DNA of 64,000 nt from Glaciecola sp. 33A (lineage in GTDB: Bacteria > Pseudomonadota > Gammaproteobacteria > Enterobacterales > Alteromonadaceae), in the NCBI RefSeq assembly GCF_002836745.1, contig NZ_PJAR01000039.1:62001-126000 (forward strand). Reading direction: 5' to 3'. The notes under the pieces were generated by a model, which saw only the letters and a list, made by a program, of their open reading frames with translations, was not told the origin of the DNA and did not search any database. The position numbers and the translations under genes are program-made. Of the stretch, positions 48,476 to 57,778 are shown piece after piece (the stretch's first letter is position 1; each line of letters starts with the position of its first letter).

Positions 48476-48919
48476 TTAACTCTCTAAAATTACTGTAGCG
48501 GTTGCGTAATGCTTTTCATCTGAAATAGAAAGATGAGTGTGGTTTACTCCTTTCTGCTGAAACAGCAATTCAAGATGACCGTTCACTATCAAATATGGCT
48601 GGCCTGTCAGGTAATGGACAATTTCAATTTGCTGCCAACTCACTCCATTACCGATACCATTACCAATGGCTTTAACTGCGGCTTCTTTTGCCGCAAAGCG
48701 TTTGGCTAAAAATCGCGCTTGTGAGCTTAGATTAAGCGCACCTTTATCGTTCGTTTCCACTTGTTGATGCGGTCTGATTCTGGCTAAATTAGTTAGTGCC
48801 AAATAATCTTTATACTCATTAGGAGTCAATATTCGCTTTGCCATTGAGTCAGAGCGCTCGATACTTGCTTGCAACCTAGCAATTTCTACTATATCAGTTC
48901 CGACCCCAATAATTGGCAT
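48476..48919 (-). CDS. acpS: Holo-[acyl-carrier-protein] synthase
   Basis: Transfers 4'-phosphopantetheine from CoA to the serine of ACP. Seen are IIGVGTDIVEIARLQ (metal-binding Asp) and FLAKRFAAKEAAVKAIGNGI (catalytic Lys/Glu). At 147 residues it is about 20 longer than E. coli AcpS. The extra residues lie between the first and second motifs (around IRPHQQVETNDKGALNL), probably a surface loop. It follows pdxJ in the recO-pdxJ-acpS order. Confidence 0.95.
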   Translation of the reverse strand: MPIIGVGTDIVEIARLQASIERSDSMAKRILTPNEYKDYLALTNLARIRPHQQVETNDKGALNLSSQARFLAKRFAAKEAAVKAIGNGIGNGVSWQQIEIVHYLTGQPYLIVNGHLELLFQQKGVNHTHLSISDEKHYATATVILES

Positions 48920-49026
48920 TCCCTACTCCTTTTTTATATCCAATTGCAGAGTATATACCACAGCACCCAAAACGACTCGTAAATATAACTTACAGCGTCA
49001 GCGTAAGTTGGCGATTACTTAGCAAT

Positions 49027-49767
49027 TTACCGCTGGCTTAATCTCGCTTCTTGCATTAATAAACGCATATCTCTTACTGCTTTTTCAAGACCATCAAATG
49101 TGGCTCGCGCAATAATACTGTGTCCAATATTCAACTCAATTAATTGAGGAATGGCCGCAATTGGTTTCACATTGTGATAATGCAAACCATGACCTGCATT
49201 TATTTTCAGTCCCAATTTGTGTGCATATTCTATACCCTTGACTAGTTTGGCTAATTCGAACTCAGCTTGCGCTTCATTTTTTGCCTCAGCATATTGTCCA
49301 GTATGAATTTCGATATAAGGGGCACCGGCCGCAACTGCCGCTTCAATTTGTCTTTCATCAGCATCTATGAATAATGACGCGAGGGTACTTTGCGCCTTTA
49401 ATTGCTCACAAGCCGCTTGCATTTTTGCGAGGTTGCCGGCCACGTCCAAACCACCTTCAGTGGTCAGCTCTTGTCTTTTTTCAGGCACCAAGCAACAAAA
49501 TTCTGGTCGTACTTTTGCGGCAATTGCTAACATTTCGTCGGTTACCGCCATTTCAAGATTGAGACGTGTATTGATGGTTTCTTTAAGTAAATACACATCT
49601 TGATCTTTTATGTGCCTGCGGTCCTCACGCAAGTGAACCGTAATACCATCGGCTCCAGCCCTTTCGGCAATGTCAGCCGCATGAACCGGATTTGGGTAAT
49701 TTGTACCTCTGGCATTGCGAAGCGTCGCAATATGGTCAATGTTGACACCTAATAGTATATCTTGCAC
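49027..49767 (-). CDS. pdxJ: Pyridoxine 5'-phosphate synthase
   Basis: Condenses 1-deoxyxylulose 5-phosphate with 3-amino-2-oxopropyl phosphate to give pyridoxine phosphate. 246-residue TIM barrel with [60 protein letters not shown] and [15 protein letters not shown]. Usual recO-pdxJ-acpS neighbourhood. Confidence 0.97.
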   Translation of the reverse strand: MQDILLGVNIDHIATLRNARGTNYPNPVHAADIAERAGADGITVHLREDRRHIKDQDVYLLKETINTRLNLEMAVTDEMLAIAAKVRPEFCCLVPEKRQELTTEGGLDVAGNLAKMQAACEQLKAQSTLASLFIDADERQIEAAVAAGAPYIEIHTGQYAEAKNEAQAEFELAKLVKGIEYAHKLGLKINAGHGLHYHNVKPIAAIPQLIELNIGHSIIARATFDGLEKAVRDMRLLMQEARLSQR

Positions 49768-49829
49768 GTAGCTCTCCTGAGATGGCCGAATAGATTTAGT
49801 AAATAAAGGGTATATTTTAAGTCGTTATT

Positions 49830-50552
49830 TTAAGTAGTTATTTTAGTACTAAATAGTTCACGGCTTTTAATCGGTTTGTCGCCTAATATTGGATGCAAAG
49901 CAATACGACTTATCTTTTTTGCCGCTTTAAGTGACGATGACTGCCAATCATTATTATTGATTGCCAATATATCCTGACCGCTAATTGCAAACGATAGCTG
50001 CTGGTCGCATTCGACAAAACCAATTTCATTCATTAACGAATAGCTTTTAGAAGGTACTATTTCTAATTCGTTTTGCGAGTCGTAAGTAAAGTCAGGGAAA
50101 TAACCTAATTCTTCTAACAAAACGAATTCAAAATTTCTCAATATAGGCTCAATATCGACTAATTCTCCTCCTTTCGATGATAACTGTTGCAGCATATTTA
50201 AGGACAACTCATATTGTTGGAACAAGCGAGTAAAGGGTTCAGATTCAGGCAGCGCCCTATTTAATACTTCATTTAAATAAAACACACAGAACAAGCTTTG
50301 CTGCGAAAGTGAATAAGACCTAGAGGTCGATTCAATTCTTGATAAAATTCGCAAAGTGCCGCGTCCAACTAATTCAAAGTTGACTGCTTGAAGTGGTTGC
50401 AACAAGCTTTTTTTATCTGATTTTGGGCGTCTTGCTCCTTTGGCCATTGCGCTAACTCTGCCATTTTGTAGAGTAAAGAAGTCAACAATTAGGCTGGTTT
50501 CACGGTAAGGCCGCCGATGGAGCACGTAACCATCGTAAATATCTTTATTCAA
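49830..50552 (-). CDS. recO: DNA repair protein RecO
   Basis: 240-residue recombination mediator that helps load RecA on SSB-coated DNA. The N-terminal OB-fold has GYVLHRRPYRETSLIVDFFT, NGRVSAMAKGARRPKS and LLQPLQAVNFELVGRG. The helical domain carries VFYLNEVLNRALPESEPFTRLFQQYE and NFEFVLLEELGYFPDF. The zinc-cysteines of some family members are absent, as usual in this lineage. The start lies one base after the stop of the small upstream gene. Confidence 0.95.
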   Translation of the reverse strand: MNKDIYDGYVLHRRPYRETSLIVDFFTLQNGRVSAMAKGARRPKSDKKSLLQPLQAVNFELVGRGTLRILSRIESTSRSYSLSQQSLFCVFYLNEVLNRALPESEPFTRLFQQYELSLNMLQQLSSKGGELVDIEPILRNFEFVLLEELGYFPDFTYDSQNELEIVPSKSYSLMNEIGFVECDQQLSFAISGQDILAINNNDWQSSSLKAAKKISRIALHPILGDKPIKSRELFSTKITT

Positions 50553-50553
50553 G

Positions 50554-50835
50554 CTAGCTCACTTTGATCCTGACCACTTTCATGGTTTCAAACTGCATAC
50601 CCGCAATCTCTTTTACTTCAGGGTAATAGGTTAAATTAACCACCCTACCCTCCAAGTTTTTATACTTTTTTCGACGTTTAAATATAAAAGGCACATCCAG
50701 ATTAATAATTAAGAGTGTATTGACATACCAGCCATCTTCTTCTCGTTGAACATGTGACGTCACTTTGCATAATTCTGAATGAACCAAGTTTGGATGGGTT
50801 TCTAGTAATGTTTGCAAAGCTGTTTTTCTTGCCAT
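50554..50835 (-). CDS. Conserved small protein of unknown function upstream of recO
   Basis: A 93-residue basic protein. It has a short helical N-terminus (MARKTALQTLLETHPNLVHS) and then a beta-rich domain with SHVQREEDGWYVNTLLIINL, FKRRKKYKNLEGRVVNLTYYP and MQFETMKVVRIKV. No known motif or signal peptide. It ends one base before the recO start, so expression is coupled. In many gammaproteobacteria recO follows era; here era is replaced by this gene. The lysine/arginine cluster could suggest nucleic-acid contact, which is speculation. Confidence 0.75.
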   Translation of the reverse strand: MARKTALQTLLETHPNLVHSELCKVTSHVQREEDGWYVNTLLIINLDVPFIFKRRKKYKNLEGRVVNLTYYPEVKEIAGMQFETMKVVRIKVS

Positions 50836-50954
50836 CGTTCTAATCTACCTCTTTTTTACCCACATTACAGAGTAATGAGTTCGGTTATGACTGTGTATAC
50901 TGGTTGCTCAAAATGACTTAGCAACCCGGCTGTTTAATCAATTACAAGTACGCT

Positions 50955-52673
50955 TTAATCGGCTGATTCAAGCGCTTGAACTAGTAATTGTACACTGATT
51001 TGGCCTCTAAATTCATTAATATCCAATTTATAAGCTAGCGCTACTTGCCGAACCTTTTGATTTGGCCATGTTGCTAAGTCGATATTAAAAGCAATCGCAT
51101 CAAACTCAATACCATCTAAACTAACGACCATTTTTAAGTGATTTTTGCCTACAATTCGCTGGCTACGCATTTGGAATATACCGTCGAATAATGGTTCCTC
51201 AAATGTCTGCCCCCAAGGAACCGCTAATTTTATAAGGCTCGCATTTTCAATATTGATTTCTTGGCAACCAAGAGTCCCATCTGACAAAATAAGGTTTTGT
51301 GTAGGCAGACCTTTGATAGCTTCCGCTACGGCGGCTTCAAAAGCCAATTTAAATTCACTAAGTCGTGCTATTTTTAAGCTCAATCCTGCTGCCATTGCAT
51401 GGCCCCCAAACTTATCAATTAGGCCAGGATTTTGGGTATTTACCGTTTCCAATAAATCTCGAATATGCACACCAGGCACTGACCTAGCAGAACCTTTAAT
51501 AGACTCTGCATCTTGTTGAGCGAAGACAATAGTGGGCCGATAATATTTTTCTTTGAGCCTACCCGCCAATATACCAATAACACCTTGGTGAAAATCGGAT
51601 TGGTACAGCACAACACCCGAAGGTAATTCGTTGCCTTGTGAAATGAATGCTTCGAGCGCTTTTTCGGCCTCATCTTTCATTGAAGATTCAATTTCTCTGC
51701 GCTCTAGATTTAAGGCATCAAGACGAGCTGCGATTTGACGCGCTATATGTTCATCTTCTGTCAACAAACATTCTATTCCCAATGACATGTCATCAAGTCT
51801 GCCCGCTGCATTTAAGCGAGGACCTAGTACAAAACCAAGATCTGTAGATGATAATTTATGGCAGGGTCTTGCCGCGACTTCTAATATGGCTCTGATACCC
51901 GGACGAGCTATACCACTGCGTATACGCTGTAAGCCTTGATGCACCAATACACGGTTATTTTCGTCCAATGGCACAACATCAGCAACAGTGCCTAAAGCCA
52001 CAATATCGAGGTAATTTGCTAAGTTAGGCACTAGAATATCTTTTTGCTTAAACCACCCTTCATTTTGCAATTGTGCTTTTACTGCTAACATGACATAAAA
52101 AGCAACGCCAACACCGGCTAAATTTTTAGATGCAAACTCGCAACCTGGTTGATTAGGATTAACAATTGCATCGGCGTTAGGAAGCCTAAAACCTGGCAAA
52201 TGATGATCTGTGACCACCACGGTCATGCCTAATTCTTTTGCGTGACTGACCCCTTCTACACATGATATACCGTTATCAACAGTTATAATAAATTCAGCCT
52301 TTTGCTGATAAGCAACATCAACAATTTCAGGGCTTAAACCATAACCAAAATCAAATCTGTTGGGGACTAAGTAATCGACATTTTTGTGCCCAAATGCTTT
52401 TAAAGCTAACATACAAATAGCCGTGCTCGTTGCACCGTCAGCGTCAAAATCGCCAATAATGCAAATTGCTTTGCTTTGTTTTATTGCTTCACAAATTAAA
52501 TTTGAAGCGACTTCAATGCCTTTTAATTCATTATAGTGACGTAACTTTTTAATTTGCGTTTGTATTTGAGCCACGTCAGTAACGCCGCGATTTCGATATA
52601 ATCGGTCTAAAATAGAAGGCAACTGGGAGTCAATAGGCGTTGGAGTAACCGCATGGCGTCTCTGTATTTGCAA
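50955..52673 (-). CDS. recJ: Single-stranded-DNA-specific exonuclease RecJ
   Basis: 572-residue 5'-3' exonuclease of the DHH phosphoesterase superfamily, acting in recombination and mismatch repair. Seen are CIIGDFDADGATSTAI, FIITVDNGISCVEG, the DHH motif in TVVVTDHHLPGF, GVGVAFYVML, GPRLNAAGRLDDM, and the DHHA1 motif (KFGGHAMAAGLSL) near residue 420. The OB-like C-terminal part follows. E. coli recJ is directly after dsbC; here about 10 kb of extra genes lie between. Confidence 0.97.
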   Translation of the reverse strand: MQIQRRHAVTPTPIDSQLPSILDRLYRNRGVTDVAQIQTQIKKLRHYNELKGIEVASNLICEAIKQSKAICIIGDFDADGATSTAICMLALKAFGHKNVDYLVPNRFDFGYGLSPEIVDVAYQQKAEFIITVDNGISCVEGVSHAKELGMTVVVTDHHLPGFRLPNADAIVNPNQPGCEFASKNLAGVGVAFYVMLAVKAQLQNEGWFKQKDILVPNLANYLDIVALGTVADVVPLDENNRVLVHQGLQRIRSGIARPGIRAILEVAARPCHKLSSTDLGFVLGPRLNAAGRLDDMSLGIECLLTEDEHIARQIAARLDALNLERREIESSMKDEAEKALEAFISQGNELPSGVVLYQSDFHQGVIGILAGRLKEKYYRPTIVFAQQDAESIKGSARSVPGVHIRDLLETVNTQNPGLIDKFGGHAMAAGLSLKIARLSEFKLAFEAAVAEAIKGLPTQNLILSDGTLGCQEINIENASLIKLAVPWGQTFEEPLFDGIFQMRSQRIVGKNHLKMVVSLDGIEFDAIAFNIDLATWPNQKVRQVALAYKLDINEFRGQISVQLLVQALESAD

Positions 52674-52910
52674 AACAGGCCTCTTTGATTAAGTAAATAA
52701 AGATGAACGTTAGGTACATTTACATAAATCACCGAACTAATCATCGCAGTGGCGAATAGTAACAAGTGATTGCTATAGTCTGCGAGCCTTTATTCAGCTT
52801 AGCGCGCGAAATAGCGCAAATAACTGCGATTATTGTTGGCTTGTGAACCCACCACAACAGGGTTAGCTCAACTAATACAAGACCAAGAAACGCCTACGTC
52901 CCTGATATGA

Positions 52911-52936
52911 AAAAGACCTTCAGATAAAGGCCTTTT
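52911..52936 (-). terminator. Rho-independent terminator of the PAS/coiled-coil gene
   Basis: AAAAGACCTT/AAGGCCTTTT stem with one mismatch, and TTTTT on the minus strand (52915-52911). It lies 32 bases after the stop at 52969. The spacer 52674-52910 holds no gene. Confidence 0.75.
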
Positions 52937-52968
52937 GTGCTCACTATTAGTACTTTTTTAAACCCTGC

Positions 52969-55900
52969 TTAGCCATGCAAATTCTCATAAATAACGCGCA
53001 AGGTATTAGAAAACGCACGTTTGGTATTTGGCCAAGCAATAGATATGTTATCCAGCATACCCGATCCGCAGTCTACTTCTAGGCGACTGACTACATCAAC
53101 CAGTGCATCCGCGTTTACTTTTTTACCGGTTTGAACAAGCTTTCTAGCGCCCCTTAATATTTCACTATTGTCATCTTGCATCACAGCGTTGTCAGTAGAC
53201 GTAATAACGGTCTCTAGCTCATTAATTAATTCGTTTAACGCCGTAGATAATGAATCAACCTGCCCTTGCTGCTGTAAATAAGGCAGTAAGTCAAACCACA
53301 TGCTTGGGTTTTCAGGCATTTGCATTTTCCCGATAGCAGACTCTGGTGCCGGTTCAGCGCTTTCTTGCTGCTTGGTTTTCATTTGCTCTTGCGCTTGATG
53401 TAACTCTTCTTTATGGGCAGCTAGCAGAGCATCTTCTTGCTCTGCCAGTGTGTCTTCATTACTTTGTAACTGTTTCTTAGCTTGCTGTAACGCTTGCTCT
53501 TTGTCATCTAACTGGGCTTTACTGGATTGCAGTTCATTTTCTAGTGACGCCAATTGCTGTGCAAGGCCTGACTGATTACTTTGTTGCTCACTTAAACTCT
53601 GTTTACTTTGACTATACTCCTGCTGAACGGCTTCTAACTGAGCTAACAACTGCTCTTGTTTATCCTCCATTGCCTGAATGCTTTGTTCACGCCCTAACAA
53701 GGTGGCCTGTTGTTCTTCGACTTGCTTCTTAAGCGCAAGCTCTTGTTGCTCTTGTTGTTTAATATGTGCTTCAAGCTCTTCTTGTTGCGCTTTGGCACTG
53801 TTCAGCTCGTCTTGCAGTTTGTTCTCTGCTGACTGCGTTTCAGTTACTTGTGACTCTGCTTGCTGTAATTCAGTTAAATTACCTTGCAGTTTCTCCTGCA
53901 AGCTCTTGTTTTGTGTCTGTGCGTCACTAAGAGCTTGTTGCAATTGTTTTTTCTGCTCTTCAATTTGCTTGTGATGAGCTGTCCATTGCTCTTCGCTACC
54001 TTCAAGCATTTCACGTTGCTTGCTTGCTCTACTTTCAACATCAGACAACTCAATCGCTAATTGCTCTAATTTCTGCTCTTTTTCAATACGCGCTAATTTC
54101 TCTGCTTCAGCTTGTTGTTGAATTTCGTCTAACTTAGTCTGTGAATCTTGCAACTGCTGACGCTTAGCTTCAACTTCCTGTTTAAGTTGAGCCTGATGTT
54201 GTTCCCATTCTTTACCTGATTGCTCTATTTTAGCCTGCTGTGCAGCACTGTGCTGTTCAATTTCTTGCAGTTCGGTTTGAAGCTTATCAAACAATTCTTG
54301 TTGGCGAAGTTTTTCAGCTTTTTCAGCCTCTGTTTGTTGTTTGGCGTCACTCAGTATCTGCTCAGTTTCAAGCAGTTTTTGTTGTTTCTCTTTGAGCTCT
54401 TCATACAGTTTCTGTTGCTCCGCTAAGCGCAGCTCTTCAGCCTCTTTCATCTCTTGTAATTTGCGTTCTGCATACTGCTCAGCTTCAGCTAATTCGGCTT
54501 CAACACGCTTCATTTCTTGCTGTTGTTTTTGTTTCTCAATCTTCTCTTGTTCGGCAGTTTGTTTAGCCTCATCAAGTGCGCGTTGGGTTTCTTGCAACAC
54601 ATTTTGCTTCTCTTCTAACTCTTGCATCAATTTACTTTGTTGCGCTGCCATGTCGCCTTTTTCTTGGTTCGACATCTCTTCAAATTTCTGCATTTCATTT
54701 TGTAAATGCTCAACGTGACGCACTTTGTTAGTCAACTCTGACTGCGCAAGCTTATAAGTTTGCTCAATTTCGCGACGTTGTTTCTCTGCTTCTTCGCCAG
54801 CTTTACGCTGATTAATGAGCGCTTTTTTTAACTTTTCACTATTACTATCACTGGTATGTAATTGCTCTTGAAGGCCTGTAATTTGAGAGCCAACTTTGCT
54901 AATTTCTGCGTCCTTATCGGTAATCGATTCCTTTAGTGAATCTATCTGAGTCACATAGGCTTGCATTTTTTCTTGTTGTTGCTGTTGTTGCAATTGCAGC
55001 TGCTTCGAATTTTCCTCACTGGCTTCAAGCTGCTGTTGGGCTTCTTGGAAGTTTTCCTCGCTTAACTGCAGTTGATTTGAAATTTCATTGCGCTGGCTTT
55101 GCAAGTTATTCACTTTCTCAGTTGAAAGGGCTAATTGCTCGGTCAATGTATTATTTACGTCTCGCGCTTCGCTCAGCATTTCTCTGCTTTGCGAATACTG
55201 ATTTTGTACCTTTTGAAGATTATCAGTTACGCTTTGATGCTGTTCTTTTAGAGTGATGTATTCAATCTTAGCTTCGGATATTTCATCTTGAGCTAACTGA
55301 AGCTTGGTCTCAGTATCACGTAAATCTTTTAGTTTAGTGGTTAGTTGCTCGTGACTTGAACGCAACAATAGCTGCTTTTCAGCCACTTCGCGCTCAGCCT
55401 CTTTGTGTGCAGTAATTGCCTCTAAGCGTGCCTGATCAACTTGAATAATTTCAGTTAAGTCTGTCCACATACAAAGTATTGAGTCGAACTCCTTCCCTTT
55501 GTATATAGGGATATAGGTAGCGTGGCAAGGGCGTGATTTAGAGCCTACTTTATGTTCCCAATTAATAGATTTTGCTCTACCATCATATTTTACTTTATTA
55601 ACAATACGCTCTAATTCATAAGCTTCGCCTTCATCTTTGTTCAATTCGGATGAATATGGCGCAAATCCCCATAAATCATCTTCATTCTCAACACCGAAGA
55701 ATTCACAAGCAGCAGGATTAATGCTCGAAAAGCCTTTTTCATCCAAAATTGCCATTGGCATACTGCTGTGCTCAAGTAGACCATGAAATTTATCTTCTTG
55801 GAATTGCTCGCCTGAACGATCTGAAATCCAGCAAACGTATTGTTCTTTTTCTTTATCAAATAAGTCGATATGCAACTCACTCGGATGCATCACTTCGTTT

Positions 55901-57573
55901 TTGCCACGCAAACTGGTATGGAAATCTCTTAAGCGGCCAGTTTGATGCAACTGTTTGGCCGCTCGGGCCGCAGCATCGGGGTCGTTGAACAACTGATAGA
56001 ACGTTCCTTTTTTGAGTTCTTTTTCATTTAAACCCAAGCGCTCAGTCATTGCCGTATTCGCATGCACTATTTTGTCATCTGCATCAACCGTGGCCACGGC
56101 TATTGGAGCAATGTCGAGCAAATTAGAAAAATGCGCTCTCTCTGATTCAAGCTGTCGCTGTGTTTCGGTTAATAATGTTAGGTCTTGAAACATACCGGCA
56201 AAACCAGCGCGTTCATTTCTATCATCGCCAAAGGCTTGTAATGTGACTCGCAAGTGTAGCGTTGTATTTGTATCATTATTGTTATGAAAGCCTTGAGGCG
56301 CATCTGCTGCCAAATTCCCTTGTTCGGGATTTTTACCTACTTTACTAGTAAATTCACGGTTCAATGCTCGACCGATACCGACAGGCGTATCATCTGGATT
56401 ATGCAGAATATTGATGTCTTCAGGTACTAGGTTAAGTAAATCAAAACGTTTATTTTTAACATCTGCTAAACGCACACCGAACATACGTTCAAATGGATTA
56501 TTAACCGCTATAATGCGACCTTCTTCATCAAGAATATAGAGAGGATGCAGCGACACATTCAACATAGCTTTTACTTTTTGCTCGCTTGAATATTCTTTCC
56601 TCTGATTTTGGCGAATTTCTGTTTCATCAATCACCAGCAATTTAAACGCTGTCGACTTGCCTTTATTATTTTTAGCTGTGCTAATGGCGACAATGCGCAC
56701 TGGAACTTTGAATTCAATCGACTGTAACACGCTCTTAAAATCAATCTCATGCTGCTCTTTAGCGAGCTCAAAAGACTGTTTCCAAAACGTGATGTTGTTT
56801 GGGCAAACTAGCTGATGAAGTTTGTCAAAGTCGCCTGAAACGTCTTCGCTGTAGCCCAAAATAGTAGATAATATCTGATTTACTTGAAAGGTTTTAGACT
56901 CAAAATCAATAAACATTTGACCTAGATATAAATGTTCCGTGAGTTCATTAAGTTCATCTAGATTACGCTTTGTCTGTTTAATTTCTTTTTCGTAACTATT
57001 CACATCGTCAAGGGTTACAATAAACGCAACGCCATCGTACATTGAGCTGTTCTTTGTAATAGTTAATCGCAGTTGCATGTTGCTTGAAGGCGCTGTTACC
57101 AGCATTTTTACACTTTTACCACTATCCATTGCTTTGTTAATTGCGGTTTTTGATTCTTCTTTAAAAAAATCAACAAGGGGCTGATTCAATACTCGACTCT
57201 TCTCACGTCCAAGTAATTTTGCAGCCGGGCTACTCAACTCAACAACATTGCCTCGCAATCCAACAAGCATTAACCCATTGTTCATTTTATTAATGATTTG
57301 GTCTTTGTGAGCAACCACTTCATCGTGTATTTCAATGGCTTTGTCTTTAGATTTCATACTAAAAAAAGCATAAATGATCAAACCAAGCAGCAAAACAATC
57401 AGCGTGACACCGGTATAAGCGACTAAACTCAGTGTTGAACCGTCTTGGCGCGCTAATTTATCACCCAATGCGAAACAGGCAGGGCTGATAAGAAACAAAG
57501 CTAAGAAAGCAAAGTGCTTGGTTGAAGAAAAAATTGAAAAAAGCCAGTGTCGTCGCATTTTGAAAGTATCCAA
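52969..57573 (-). CDS. Giant membrane-anchored multi-PAS, coiled-coil protein with degenerate HPt-like tail
   Basis: 1534 residues. A signal-like segment (FAFLALFLISPACFA) and a membrane helix (about 49-70) are followed by about five PAS-like domains between 90 and 720 (for example NGLMLVGLRGNVVELSSPAA, PLYILDEEGRIIAVNNPFER, PIAVATVDADDKIVHANTAM, PMAILDEKGFSSINPAACEF). A Gln/Glu-rich coiled coil covers about 725-1410. The tail (about 1425-1534) has the helix pattern of an HPt domain, but the phospho-acceptor site reads EILRGARKLVQTGKK with no His. There is no kinase, GGDEF, EAL or methyl-accepting domain. It lies 205 bases downstream of the kinase gene on the same strand. Role unknown; a scaffold or sensor is inference. 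Confidence 0.8.
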   Translation of the reverse strand: MDTFKMRRHWLFSIFSSTKHFAFLALFLISPACFALGDKLARQDGSTLSLVAYTGVTLIVLLLGLIIYAFFSMKSKDKAIEIHDEVVAHKDQIINKMNNGLMLVGLRGNVVELSSPAAKLLGREKSRVLNQPLVDFFKEESKTAINKAMDSGKSVKMLVTAPSSNMQLRLTITKNSSMYDGVAFIVTLDDVNSYEKEIKQTKRNLDELNELTEHLYLGQMFIDFESKTFQVNQILSTILGYSEDVSGDFDKLHQLVCPNNITFWKQSFELAKEQHEIDFKSVLQSIEFKVPVRIVAISTAKNNKGKSTAFKLLVIDETEIRQNQRKEYSSEQKVKAMLNVSLHPLYILDEEGRIIAVNNPFERMFGVRLADVKNKRFDLLNLVPEDINILHNPDDTPVGIGRALNREFTSKVGKNPEQGNLAADAPQGFHNNNDTNTTLHLRVTLQAFGDDRNERAGFAGMFQDLTLLTETQRQLESERAHFSNLLDIAPIAVATVDADDKIVHANTAMTERLGLNEKELKKGTFYQLFNDPDAAARAAKQLHQTGRLRDFHTSLRGKNEVMHPSELHIDLFDKEKEQYVCWISDRSGEQFQEDKFHGLLEHSSMPMAILDEKGFSSINPAACEFFGVENEDDLWGFAPYSSELNKDEGEAYELERIVNKVKYDGRAKSINWEHKVGSKSRPCHATYIPIYKGKEFDSILCMWTDLTEIIQVDQARLEAITAHKEAEREVAEKQLLLRSSHEQLTTKLKDLRDTETKLQLAQDEISEAKIEYITLKEQHQSVTDNLQKVQNQYSQSREMLSEARDVNNTLTEQLALSTEKVNNLQSQRNEISNQLQLSEENFQEAQQQLEASEENSKQLQLQQQQQQEKMQAYVTQIDSLKESITDKDAEISKVGSQITGLQEQLHTSDSNSEKLKKALINQRKAGEEAEKQRREIEQTYKLAQSELTNKVRHVEHLQNEMQKFEEMSNQEKGDMAAQQSKLMQELEEKQNVLQETQRALDEAKQTAEQEKIEKQKQQQEMKRVEAELAEAEQYAERKLQEMKEAEELRLAEQQKLYEELKEKQQKLLETEQILSDAKQQTEAEKAEKLRQQELFDKLQTELQEIEQHSAAQQAKIEQSGKEWEQHQAQLKQEVEAKRQQLQDSQTKLDEIQQQAEAEKLARIEKEQKLEQLAIELSDVESRASKQREMLEGSEEQWTAHHKQIEEQKKQLQQALSDAQTQNKSLQEKLQGNLTELQQAESQVTETQSAENKLQDELNSAKAQQEELEAHIKQQEQQELALKKQVEEQQATLLGREQSIQAMEDKQEQLLAQLEAVQQEYSQSKQSLSEQQSNQSGLAQQLASLENELQSSKAQLDDKEQALQQAKKQLQSNEDTLAEQEDALLAAHKEELHQAQEQMKTKQQESAEPAPESAIGKMQMPENPSMWFDLLPYLQQQGQVDSLSTALNELINELETVITSTDNAVMQDDNSEILRGARKLVQTGKKVNADALVDVVSRLEVDCGSGMLDNISIAWPNTKRAFSNTLRVIYENLHG

Positions 57574-57778
57574 AAAAAATAGTTTATGTCCTAGGAGACA
57601 ACCTACATCGTGAGCGTCAACTTAAAAATAGTCGATCCGCATCTAGTGTATATTTACAAATAACTAATACGCCGGATCTGTCGCAGAGAATGTCATCAAC
57701 AAGCAAAGTGAGTAATTCACAATGCTCTCTGCGCCATCGCCATGGTAGTCGTCTCAATATAACTCTATATCGGCAGAC

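Noticed and set aside
53544-56000. Several antisense open frames within the giant PAS/coiled-coil gene
   Set aside because: They are Ser/Cys/Phe-rich mirror images of the Gln-rich coiled coil, caused by its codon bias, without start signals or family motifs.
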